Below are positions 4,714-11,620 of a DNA stretch of 19,112 nt, piece after piece. The DNA lies in contig WJJQ01000065.1 of NCBI GenBank assembly GCA_014729615.1, forward strand, positions 1-19,112, written 5' to 3'. The notes under the pieces are model-generated. The model made no database searches. It had not been told where the DNA came from and saw only the letters and a program-made list of their open reading frames with translations. The DNA comes from Candidatus Peregrinibacteria bacterium (lineage in GTDB: Bacteria; Patescibacteriota; Gracilibacteria; UBA1369). Position 1 is the first letter of the stretch, and each line of letters begins with the position of its first letter. The translations under genes and the position numbers were made by a program.

Positions 4714-7140
4714 TTATTTATAATCCCAATGCCAGTTTTCTACTTCGGGCATGTCTTTCCCGTGTTTTTTAATGTATTTGGCATGATCTCTAAGTTTCGC
4801 CTGGTATTTCTTGATCAGTCGTTTTGCTTTTGTTGCAAGTTTTTTGTTGGATTTTGAAACTCTTTCCAGTGCGTCGATCATCAAACTGTATCGGTCGGTG
4901 CCATTGCAAACCATCATGTCGAAAGGTGTTGTGGTTGTACCTTCTTCCTGATAACCGTGAATGCCGAAACGGTCGGTGCATCCGTGATTGTAAAGCAAGT
5001 TCTTAACTGCTGTTGGGTAACCGTGGAAGTTGTAAACCACGGGTTTGTCGGCCGTGAAGAATTTTTCGAATTTCTTTTGATTTTTGGCAAGGGGAGCTTT
5101 TTCGTCTCCCATTCCAAGAGCTGTCAATTCTGATACGTTTACAAATCTTACCTTAAGTTCAGGCAGGTCGTTTCTTAGTAGGTTGATTGCGGCCATAGAT
5201 TCCTGAACCATGACGTCACCTGATGCGGCAAAAACCACATCGGGTGATTTTGCTTGAGATGGATTGATCCAATCCCACATTCCAAGTCCGTCTTTTAGTT
5301 CTTTTTTGGCGTCCGCTACTGTTAACCATTGTGGTTGGATTTGTTTTCCGGCCACAATTAAATTGATCGCGTTGGTTCGTTTTAGGCAATCTTCAAGAAT
5401 TACGTTTAAACTGTTCGCGTCACAAGGGAAATACACGGAAGAAAAGTTACCATGTTTTTCAAGTACACTGCTGACGAAACTTGGGTTTTGGTGAGAATAA
5501 CCGTTGTGTTCTTGTCTCCATCCAACACTTGTTAACAAGAAATTAAGCGAAGAGTATGGTTTGTGCCATTTATGCTTCATTGATTGTTTAACAAACTTGG
5601 CATATTGGTCAACCATACTTGCGATGATCATTGCGAAGGCTTCGTAAGTGGCGAAGAACCCGTGCCTACCTGTTAATAAGTATCCTTCAAGCCATCCCAT
5701 TAAAGTGTGTTCACTCAGCATTTCCATAACACGGCCGTTGGGGGCAAGGTTTTCATCGTGTCCTTTGATCGGCCATAAAAATGCACGTTTGGTTTCTTCG
5801 AATAAAGACTGGAATTTGTTGGATTCCGTTTCGTCGGGGCAGAAAAATCTGAAATTCGCGTTCTTTTTGTTAAGCTTGAAAATATCTCTAAAGTAGTGCG
5901 AAGCGATTGTGGTGTTACTCGCGTTAATCTGGCATCCCTGTTCGTTGCATTTAACTTCGTATTTTTTTGGATCGGGCAGTTTCAGTTCTTTTCGTATGTG
6001 GCCACCGTAGGCATGTTTGTTGCGTCCCATTCGTAAATTTCCTTTGGGTACGTATTTAATAACGCCCGGTCTTGGCTTACCGTCTTTGTCTATTAGTTCC
6101 TGTATTTTATAACTTTCCAGCCACCCTTTTACTTTTTCAAATTCTTGCGGGTCCGTTTGAGGATGTTTCAGAGGGATTCCGTGTGAGTGGAAATGACCTT
6201 CGATTTTTGTTCCTTTAAATTCTTTGACTCCCGTTTTCCCTTTTAATGATCTGTAAACGATCATTGGCCATTTTGGTTTTAAGGGAGTCGTTTCGCTTGC
6301 TCGCGCTTTCTTTTGAATGTCACGGATTTTCTGATACGCCCATTCAAGCGCTTCCATCATGTCTTTATGATTGCTTTCGTTTGCTTTTAAATCGTTTACG
6401 ATTTTGATTTCATAACCGTATCCATGGAATAAATCGGTGAGCTCTTTGTCACTCATTGATGCGTAAATGGTCGGGCTTGTAATTTTGTATCCGTTGGCGT
6501 GGATGATCGGTAAAACCGCGCCGCAGGTTTTTGGGTCCAGATATTTATTGCTATGCCAAGCCGCCGCCATCGGTCCCGTTTCTGATTCACCATCTCCGCA
6601 AACGCAGGCGACAATTAAATCCGGATTATCCATTACCGCGCCAAATGAAGTGGAAAGGGAATAACCCAATTCTCCGCCTTCGCAAATTGACCCCGGTGTT
6701 CCGGGATTTGTGTGGCTTGGGAATCCACCCGGCCAGCTGAATTTTTTAATTAACGCGCATGTTCCTTTTTTATCTACTGTCATGTCTTTATAAACGTCCG
6801 CCAAAGATCCCTCCGCGAAAAGATTCGCCAAAACGGCGGGAGCTCCGTGGCCCGGTCCCGCTATGAAAATCATTTCCTGTTTATGTTTGCTGATCAGATA
6901 ATTCAAATGTGCGTAAAGAAAGTTTTGGCCGGGAACCGTTCCCCAGTGACCAAGAATTCTTTCTTTGATGTGAGAGGGTTTCAGTTCCTCTTCCAGCAAA
7001 TGGTTTTCTTTTAAATATAGTTGCGCCGCTCCAAGATAATTTACATATCTCAAATATTTTTCGAGCCATTCAATCGCGGCTGAATTTTTTGTTACTTTTT
7101 TTGTGTTTGTTTTTTTTCCGGTTGTGGTTTTTTTTGGCAT
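4714..7140 (-). CDS. xfp: Xylulose-5-phosphate / fructose-6-phosphate phosphoketolase
   Basis: This 808-residue ThDP enzyme cleaves xylulose-5-P (often also fructose-6-P) with phosphate to acetyl-phosphate and glyceraldehyde-3-P (or erythrose-4-P). Catalytic landmarks are present: G-H-W-G-T (His65), G-P-G-H-G-A-P (His98), P-S-H (His143), signature E-G-G-E-L-G-Y (154-160), the ThDP motif G-D-G-E-S-E-T-G-P from 182, His320 in H-S-H-G-I-P-L, Glu500 in T-Y-E-A-F, and W-R-Q-E-H-N-G-Y-S-H (His545, His550). The C-terminal D-M-P-E-V-x-N-W is standard. The first 20 residues are a Lys/Thr-rich tail (P-K-K-T-T-T-G-K-K) not typical of the family, encoded inside the end of the HAD gene. The next Met is at 90, past catalytic His65, so ATG 7140 is the start. 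No ribosome site is visible; it is probably coupled to the HAD gene. Substrate preference cannot be read from sequence. Confidence 0.97.
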   Translation of the reverse strand: MPKKTTTGKKTNTKKVTKNSAAIEWLEKYLRYVNYLGAAQLYLKENHLLEEELKPSHIKERILGHWGTVPGQNFLYAHLNYLISKHKQEMIFIAGPGHGAPAVLANLFAEGSLADVYKDMTVDKKGTCALIKKFSWPGGFPSHTNPGTPGSICEGGELGYSLSTSFGAVMDNPDLIVACVCGDGESETGPMAAAWHSNKYLDPKTCGAVLPIIHANGYKITSPTIYASMSDKELTDLFHGYGYEIKIVNDLKANESNHKDMMEALEWAYQKIRDIQKKARASETTPLKPKWPMIVYRSLKGKTGVKEFKGTKIEGHFHSHGIPLKHPQTDPQEFEKVKGWLESYKIQELIDKDGKPRPGVIKYVPKGNLRMGRNKHAYGGHIRKELKLPDPKKYEVKCNEQGCQINASNTTIASHYFRDIFKLNKKNANFRFFCPDETESNKFQSLFEETKRAFLWPIKGHDENLAPNGRVMEMLSEHTLMGWLEGYLLTGRHGFFATYEAFAMIIASMVDQYAKFVKQSMKHKWHKPYSSLNFLLTSVGWRQEHNGYSHQNPSFVSSVLEKHGNFSSVYFPCDANSLNVILEDCLKRTNAINLIVAGKQIQPQWLTVADAKKELKDGLGMWDWINPSQAKSPDVVFAASGDVMVQESMAAINLLRNDLPELKVRFVNVSELTALGMGDEKAPLAKNQKKFEKFFTADKPVVYNFHGYPTAVKNLLYNHGCTDRFGIHGYQEEGTTTTPFDMMVCNGTDRYSLMIDALERVSKSNKKLATKAKRLIKKYQAKLRDHAKYIKKHGKDMPEVENWHWDYK
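7092..7140 (-). other. 49-nt gene overlap with three in-phase -1 slippery heptamers
   Basis: The HAD and phosphoketolase genes overlap with xfp in the -1 frame relative to HAD. In the HAD frame the overlap contains A-AAA-AAA at 7134-7128, A-AAA-AAA at 7116-7110 and A-AAA-AAG at 7101-7095; the last sits directly before the HAD stop TAA (7094-7092). Each fits the X-XXY-YYZ rule in the correct phase, and a -1 slip at any of them enters the xfp frame. The overlap makes both protein tails Lys-rich. Whether slippage occurs is unknown. Confidence 0.55.
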
Positions 7141-7799
7141 AGCAGATTTTTATAGTTTTTTATAATTTCATCAGCACCCGCGTTTTGCAGTTTTCTTTTT
7201 GTGGTGCTGGTTGTTAGACCATAGCAATATATGTTGGCCGCCTTGGCGGCTTTGACGCCCTGCGCACTGTCTTCAAATACAATGGCTTGGTTCGGTTTTA
7301 ATTTTAACTTTTTTAGCGCTAATTTGAAAGTGTCAGGTGCCGGTTTTTTTTCTTTTACATCTTCCATTGTTATAATGTCTTGAATTAATTTACTTAAGCC
7401 TGTTTTATGAAGGATTATTTTTGTCGGTTTAACTCTGTTATTGGTTGCTACTATAATTTTTCTTCCCATATTTAATTGGCCCTGCACAAATTCCAAAATT
7501 CCGGGTACCGGTTTAATTTTTGATTTTTTAACAATTTCCAAATATGTTCTTCTTTTGAGTGTAACAAGTTTTTTTATGGTTTTTTCATCTAGGTTGAGTT
7601 TGTTTCTTTTTGAAATTTTTTGAAAAGTTTTGTTTGAACCGTGGCCAGTAAAATATTTTGCGTCTTGCTTTTCCGTGTAATCTAATTTCAACTGCTTTTT
7701 AACGACTTTTTTGATTGCCAAATAGTGATAGTGTTGGCTAAAAGCAATTGTTCCGTCCAGATCCAGAATAATTCCTTTGATTTTTTTATTACAAATCAT
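7092..7799 (-). CDS. HAD-superfamily phosphatase / beta-phosphoglucomutase-like protein
   Basis: A 235-residue HAD subfamily IA hydrolase. Motif I is I-L-D-L-D-G-T with nucleophile Asp13 and acid/base Asp15; a helical cap follows (about 18-95); motif II is A-T-N-N-R (Thr119); motif III is K-K-P-A-P-D-T (Lys152 region); motif IV is V-F-E-D-S-A-Q-G-V (Glu176-Asp177). These are typical of phosphoglycolate, sugar-phosphate and beta-phosphoglucomutase-like enzymes, and the substrate cannot be read from sequence. The protein is strongly Lys-rich and ends in a tail C-Q-K-K-P-Q-P-E-K-K-Q-T-Q-K-K that overlaps the start of xfp. Its ATG lies exactly at the expected transcription start of a good promoter, so the mRNA is probably leaderless. 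Sharing a transcript with phosphoketolase suggests a role with pentose or hexose phosphates. Confidence 0.85.
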   Translation of the reverse strand: MICNKKIKGIILDLDGTIAFSQHYHYLAIKKVVKKQLKLDYTEKQDAKYFTGHGSNKTFQKISKRNKLNLDEKTIKKLVTLKRRTYLEIVKKSKIKPVPGILEFVQGQLNMGRKIIVATNNRVKPTKIILHKTGLSKLIQDIITMEDVKEKKPAPDTFKLALKKLKLKPNQAIVFEDSAQGVKAAKAANIYCYGLTTSTTKRKLQNAGADEIIKNYKNLLCQKKPQPEKKQTQKK

Positions 7800-7805
7800 A
7801 TGACA

Positions 7806-7834
7806 ATTTTACCATAATTTGAGCGTTTTGTTAA
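7806..7834 (-). promoter_or_regulatory. Promoter of HAD-xfp, predicted leaderless
   Basis: Minus strand TTAACA (7829-7834), a 17-base spacer, then TAAAAT (7806-7811) preceded by TGG, an extended -10. Six bases separate the -10 from ATG 7799, so transcription should begin at the A of the start codon. Confidence 0.7.
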
Positions 7835-7853
7835 GTTGTGAAAGGCTTAAAGA

Positions 7854-7881
7854 TTGCTTTAAGCGGTATCTTTGTTATTAT
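7854..7881 (+). promoter_or_regulatory. Promoter of prs-rpiA
   Basis: TTGCTT (7854-7859), a 16-base spacer, then TATTAT (7876-7881) with an extended TGT before it. Transcription would start near 7888, leaving about 18 bases before the prs ATG with no Shine-Dalgarno. It shares a 106-bp intergenic region with the divergent HAD promoter, about 20 bp apart, so one regulator could reach both. Confidence 0.5.
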
Positions 7882-7905
7882 GCTGTCCGCAATTAATTTA
7901 ACAAT

Positions 7906-8853
7906 ATGTTTAGAAACACAGCTCTTAAATTATTTTCAGGTTCATCTCATCCTCAATTGGCTTCGGAAGTGGCTAAGTTATTAAGAATGCAGGTGAGTGA
8001 ATTGGCGATTAAAAAATTTGCTTCCAATGAAATATACGTGAAACCTTCCGAGACTGTTCGCGGTTGCGATGTGTATATTTTTCAGACGGCAACTCATAAT
8101 GTAAATGAAGAGCTTATAGAGCTCTTTATTATTATAGACGCTATGAAAAGGTCATTCGCGGCCAGAATACACGTTGTAATGCCTCATTACGGGTACGCCA
8201 GACAGGATCGCGTGGCGACTCCGCGGGAGCCAATTTCAGCTAAAGTAATAGCAAATCTGATTAAGTCGGCGGGCGCTGATCATGTAATAACTATGAATTT
8301 ACACTCTGATCAGGCACAGGGATTTTTTAATTTCCCGGTGGATAACTTAACTTCCAGCAAAATGCTGGCCGAATATTTCTTGAAAAAGAAAATGGATAAT
8401 ATGGTTGTTGTGGCGCCGGATACGGGCGCGGCAAAAGCGGCGAAAAGATTCAGTGATATGATTGGAGCGGATCTAGCGATTTTGCATAAAACAAGACCGG
8501 CGCATAATGTTTCGGAAGTTACTCAAGTCGTGGGTGATGTGACAGGAAAGACATGTTTAATTATAGATGACATGGTTGATACTGCAGGGACGGTTGTTCA
8601 GGGTAAAGAAGCGTTAATAAAAAGGGGTGCCAGTCCGGACGTGTATTTGGCCACAACGCACGCGGTTTTTAGTGATCCGGCGGTTAGCAGGTTAAAAGCC
8701 GCCCAATTTAAGGAAGTAGTTGTTACAGATACTATTCCTTTGCCTCCTGAAAAACAGTTCGAAGGGTTAACGGTTTTATCGGTTGCTCCAATTTTGGCAA
8801 AAACAATTCAAAGTGTGCATAAGAGCAAATCCGTTACATCTCATAATCATTAG
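7906..8853 (+). CDS. prs: Ribose-phosphate pyrophosphokinase (PRPP synthetase)
   Basis: A 315-residue class I PRPP synthetase, which makes PRPP from ribose-5-P and ATP for nucleotide, His and Trp synthesis; the length is normal. Landmarks: F-S-G-S-S-H-P-Q-L at the N-terminus, Y-G-Y-A-R-Q-D-R (95-102) with P-R-E-P-I-S-A-K (catalytic and ATP site), L-H-S-D-Q-A-Q-G-F-F from 132, and the PRPP-binding loop L-I-I-D-D-M-V-D-T-A-G-T (218-229). The Asp that usually precedes L-H in D-L-H-x-x-Q-x-Q-G-F-F is Asn131 here, and the usual S-P-D-x-G-G segment is A-P-D-T-G-A. These are mild departures that do not change the call. It heads the plus-strand operon with rpiA, which supplies its substrate. Confidence 0.97.
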   Translation: MFRNTALKLFSGSSHPQLASEVAKLLRMQVSELAIKKFASNEIYVKPSETVRGCDVYIFQTATHNVNEELIELFIIIDAMKRSFAARIHVVMPHYGYARQDRVATPREPISAKVIANLIKSAGADHVITMNLHSDQAQGFFNFPVDNLTSSKMLAEYFLKKKMDNMVVVAPDTGAAKAAKRFSDMIGADLAILHKTRPAHNVSEVTQVVGDVTGKTCLIIDDMVDTAGTVVQGKEALIKRGASPDVYLATTHAVFSDPAVSRLKAAQFKEVVVTDTIPLPPEKQFEGLTVLSVAPILAKTIQSVHKSKSVTSHNH

Positions 8854-8857
8854 TTTT

Positions 8858-9541
8858 ATGGATTTAAAAACAAATGCCGCAAAAAAAGCATTGGAATATG
8901 TGAAAAGTGGAATGGTGCTGGGACTTGGATCCGGTTCCACCGCGAAAATTTTTGTTGATTTATTGAGTGAAAAATTAAAAAGCGGAGAATTAACCGATAT
9001 TATATGTGTTGCTACCTCAAAAGCAACAGAAGAACATGCGGTCAGTCTTGGAATTATGATGAGTGATTTGAACAAGCGGGAAAAACTGGATTTGGTTGTT
9101 GACGGGGCGGACGAGGTTGATCCGGATCTGCAGTTGATCAAAGGGCTTGGAAGAGCTTTATTAAGGGAGAAGCTGGTTGAAATTCATGCAGAGGAATTTA
9201 TCGTGATTGTTGATGAATCAAAAATGGTTGATAAACTGGGTACAAAAGGGCCGTTGCCCGTGGAAATTTTGCCTTTTGCGCATGAAGCGCATTTGCGTTT
9301 CATGAATTCTATTGAAGGATGCCGGGCCGAGCATTGGCTTGAAGAAAACGGTGAAGCGGCCATGACTGATAACGGCAATTATCTGGCCAAATTGTGGTTT
9401 AATGAAGGAATTGAAGATCCGTATTTGCTGGCGGACGTATTGTCGATCAGGCCGGGAATCATTGAGCATGGACTTTTTTTGGATCTGGCCACGCGCATTG
9501 TGGTTGCGGCCGAGGAGGGGACTCGTGTTATTGAGAAATAG
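8858..9541 (+). CDS. rpiA: Ribose-5-phosphate isomerase A
   Basis: A 227-residue RpiA, which interconverts ribose-5-P and ribulose-5-P. Active-site positions match E. coli with a shift of one: Asp82 and Asp85 in D-G-A-D-E, Lys95, Glu104 in R-E-K, Lys122 in D-E-S-K. The phosphate loop G-L-G-S-G-S-T is at 22-28 and T-D-N-G-N and P-G-I-I-E-H-G-L-F come later. The normally glycine-rich K-G-G-G-A-A-L is K-G-L-G-R-A-L (95-101), an unusual substitution beside the catalytic lysine. I use ATG 8858, four bases after the prs stop, rather than the in-frame ATG at 8783 inside prs: it gives the family's usual N-terminus and length. It is co-transcribed with prs. Confidence 0.96.
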   Translation: MDLKTNAAKKALEYVKSGMVLGLGSGSTAKIFVDLLSEKLKSGELTDIICVATSKATEEHAVSLGIMMSDLNKREKLDLVVDGADEVDPDLQLIKGLGRALLREKLVEIHAEEFIVIVDESKMVDKLGTKGPLPVEILPFAHEAHLRFMNSIEGCRAEHWLEENGEAAMTDNGNYLAKLWFNEGIEDPYLLADVLSIRPGIIEHGLFLDLATRIVVAAEEGTRVIEK

Positions 9542-9559
9542 GCCTTTTTTTGCTATAAT
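9531..9559 (+). promoter_or_regulatory. Strong promoter of rpe, predicted leaderless
   Basis: TTGAGA (9531-9536, in the last codons of rpiA), a 17-base spacer, then a perfect TATAAT (9554-9559) preceded by TGC, an extended -10. Six bases follow before ATG 9566, so the transcript should begin at the start codon. Confidence 0.75.
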
Positions 9560-9565
9560 TCTATT

Positions 9566-10207
9566 ATGATAAACAAATTACCTTTAAAAATCGCGCCGTC
9601 GATTTTATCTGCGGATTTTGGAAAGTTAAATGAAGAAATTGCTTCCGTGGAGCCTTTTTCCGATTTGTTGCATGTAGATGTCATGGATGGGCATTTTGTT
9701 CCAAACATTACTATCGGGCCTCCGGTTGTGAAAATGATTAAAACGAAGCTCCCGCTGGATGTTCATTTGATGATTGAAAATCCTGAAAGGTATATTGAGG
9801 ATTTTGTGAATGCGGGTGCCGCAAGCATTACCGTGCATGTAGAGGCGTGTAATCATTTGCATCGAGTGATACAACAAATAAAAAGTTTGGGTGTAAAAGC
9901 GGCGGTTTCAGTTAATCCCGCGACTCCCATTGAGCATGTTTTTGAAATCGTGGATGATTTGGATATGGTTTTAATAATGAGCGTTAATCCGGGATTCGGC
10001 GGGCAGGATTTTATTCCTTCCGTTTTGCCGAAAGTGAGGCGTTTAAGAGAGAAAAAACCAACCGTTGATATTCAAATGGACGGAGGAGTAAGCGATAAAA
10101 CGGTTGTTAAATGTGTTGAAGCCGGTGCCAACGTGCTTGTTTCTGGATCGTATATTTTTAAGTCTGATGATCGAGAACAAGCTATAAAGAGCTTGCGTAA
10201 TTCATAA
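9566..10207 (+). CDS. rpe: Ribulose-phosphate 3-epimerase
   Basis: A 213-residue TIM-barrel epimerase interconverting ribulose-5-P and xylulose-5-P, the step that feeds phosphoketolase. The metal ligands are all present: His36 and Asp38 in L-L-H-V-D-V-M-D-G-H-F-V-P-N, His67 in D-V-H-L-M-I, Asp172 in M-D-G-G-V. The phosphate-binding loop M-S-V-N-P-G-F-G-G-Q (138-147) and the late V-S-G-S-Y-I-F block are standard. The N-terminus L-K-I-A-P-S-I-L-S-A-D-F fixes the start; no other Met is possible. It lies 24 bases after rpiA but has its own strong promoter, so it may be expressed both from prs read-through and independently as a leaderless mRNA. Confidence 0.97.
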   Translation: MINKLPLKIAPSILSADFGKLNEEIASVEPFSDLLHVDVMDGHFVPNITIGPPVVKMIKTKLPLDVHLMIENPERYIEDFVNAGAASITVHVEACNHLHRVIQQIKSLGVKAAVSVNPATPIEHVFEIVDDLDMVLIMSVNPGFGGQDFIPSVLPKVRRLREKKPTVDIQMDGGVSDKTVVKCVEAGANVLVSGSYIFKSDDREQAIKSLRNS

Positions 10208-10257
10208 AGAATTGATAAAAGGCATGTAGGAACAGTACTTTATTTTAAATTAAAAAC

Positions 10258-11460
10258 ATGTCTAGCGTTGCTCCCGAGTCTAATGAAAGGACACAAGAGC
10301 AAATTCAACTGGTAAGGCACATTAATTCCTATTTAAAGAAAAGAAGCAATCAGGGTCTTTTCAGAATAGGGCTTGCTATTGAATCTTTGTCGGTTGTTGA
10401 AATTGCCGAAGTGGTTAGTGGAATGCTGGTCGCCAAAGAAATGGATGGAAATCAATGGACAGATTTAGCGATGCAGCTACCCGATGTTTATGCTTCCAAA
10501 GTTTATGCGGTAGCAAGGTATTGTTTTAAAAACAGCACAAAAACAACTGAAAAAAGAAAGAAAAACAGACAACTCGAAAATGTGAGAAAAGATGTTAGAG
10601 CTTGTTTAGACGAGGCAAATGATTCAAATGAAAAGGATGGATCAGGTGTGCCGGTTGAAGCATATAATGCTGAAATATCGAGAAATCCGGGAAGGGCATT
10701 TTCAGACGGATCTCAAGGGCCGGCCAATGATTCTGATCGGTCGGGTAAAGAAATGCCATCAGGAGGTTTTTATTCATATGATGAAATTATAGATCGAGCC
10801 GCGTGTACGCAATCTGCTCCGGGTAAAAAGAATACACTGATGATTGGCAGTATTGAATTTGGTGATGATTCAGGGACCATGGTTGAGCCGGAAAGTAGAA
10901 TAATGTCCGATGAAATAGTGGCTGCCAGACCGGAAAGAAGTAGACTCCCCAAAAAGGGTCTGGTTAAAGTTGTTTCTTCTCGAGCAGATAAGGAAAAAAC
11001 TTTAATGTCAACACCAATAAGCCAAATGAGTGATTCATTAAGACTGTCATTGACTGATGTGGAAGAGATTAATACGGATCAAGATGAACTGCCTGAAGCC
11101 AGGCGACCCGCGGTTGAAGTGGTTGAAAACAATTTTAATCCGAAGGAAACTGTTCCAAGCACGCCCAGTGGAATAGCGGAAAGTCAAAGGGAAGCTATAA
11201 GAAAAAAGGAAACTGTTCCTTCAACTGTTGATAGTAAGCGAGCTGTAGGGTTGTATCCGGTTGGTTTTCAAAGTTGCGTAGATGCAGAAGCTGTTGTAAA
11301 CCGAGGGTTTGAATCTGATCCGTCGTCTGTAAAAAAAATTTATGATGATAGAGTTTTGTTGAAAAAGTATGAAGGGGATCCTGAAATTGAAGTTTATCTT
11401 ACCGATCGTGAAGATGAAGATGAAATTTATGCGGCAATCAAAGAAGAAACGGGCAGATAA
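10258..11460 (+). CDS. Hypothetical protein with a helical N-terminal domain and long low-complexity region
   Basis: I do not recognise this 400-residue protein. Residues 1-95 look like a folded helical domain (L-F-R-I-G-L-A-I-E-S-L-S-V-V-E-I-A-E-V-V). Residues 95-330 are polar, charged and probably disordered. Residues 330-400 form a second compact acidic segment ending in D-R-E-D-E-D-E-I-Y-A-A-I-K. There is no signal peptide or membrane segment, so it is likely cytoplasmic. A short threonine motif recurs four times: K-N-T-L-M-I-G (191-197), E-K-T-L-M-S-T (246-252), K-E-T-V-P-S-T (296-302 and 317-323). The last two are partly a 14-base DNA repeat in frame. No Shine-Dalgarno precedes ATG 10258. 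The gene faces the tRNA convergently. Function unknown. Confidence 0.7.
   Translation: MSSVAPESNERTQEQIQLVRHINSYLKKRSNQGLFRIGLAIESLSVVEIAEVVSGMLVAKEMDGNQWTDLAMQLPDVYASKVYAVARYCFKNSTKTTEKRKKNRQLENVRKDVRACLDEANDSNEKDGSGVPVEAYNAEISRNPGRAFSDGSQGPANDSDRSGKEMPSGGFYSYDEIIDRAACTQSAPGKKNTLMIGSIEFGDDSGTMVEPESRIMSDEIVAARPERSRLPKKGLVKVVSSRADKEKTLMSTPISQMSDSLRLSLTDVEEINTDQDELPEARRPAVEVVENNFNPKETVPSTPSGIAESQREAIRKKETVPSTVDSKRAVGLYPVGFQSCVDAEAVVNRGFESDPSSVKKIYDDRVLLKKYEGDPEIEVYLTDREDEDEIYAAIKEETGR
11143..11219 (+). repeat. Short in-frame direct repeat in the hypothetical gene
   Basis: The 14-base sequence AAGGAAACTGTTCC occurs at 11143-11156 and 11206-11219, 63 bases (21 codons) apart, encoding the two K-E-T-V-P copies. 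The spacing keeps frame, consistent with an internal duplication in the disordered region. Confidence 0.6.
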
Positions 11461-11494
11461 AAAACAAAGTATTATACTGAAGCCACTGGCACGG

Positions 11495-11515
11495 TTTATA
11501 TAATTTTTATATAAA
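11495..11515. terminator. AT-only hairpin between hypothetical gene and tRNA
   Basis: TTTATATAA (11495-11503) and TTATATAAA (11507-11515) form a 9-bp perfect stem with a 3-base loop. It sits between two converging transcripts, just after the tRNA 3' end on the minus strand. With no GC pairs it is at best a weak terminator. Confidence 0.3.
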
Positions 11516-11521
11516 TTATGC

Positions 11522-11598
11522 TGGTGCGCCCGACAGGATTTGAACCTATGACCCCCGGCTCCGCAAGCCGATGCTCTATCCAGCTGAGCTACGGGCGC
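11522..11598 (-). tRNA. tRNA-Arg with anticodon GCG
   Basis: A complete 77-nt cloverleaf on the minus strand. The acceptor stem is GCGCCCG/CGGGCGC, the D-arm GCTC/GAGC, the anticodon arm TCGGC-TTGCGGA-GCCGG, and the T-arm ATAGG-TTCAAAT-CCTGT. Discriminator A73 and an encoded CCA complete it. The anticodon is GCG, reading CGC and CGU. Arginine identity elements A20, C35, G36 and A73 are present. Bacteria normally use ACG, with A34 edited to inosine, for this box, so GCG is unusual. The gene lies 22 bases after the phosphatase stop and is probably co-transcribed with it. Confidence 0.95.
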
Positions 11599-11620
11599 AT
11601 TTTTTAAAGCAGGGGCTAAT

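Noticed and set aside
10212..10241. Promoter TTGATA-N18-TACTTT upstream of the hypothetical 400-residue gene
   Set aside because: The -10 match is weak and several A/T-rich alternatives fit as well, so I do not list it as a feature.
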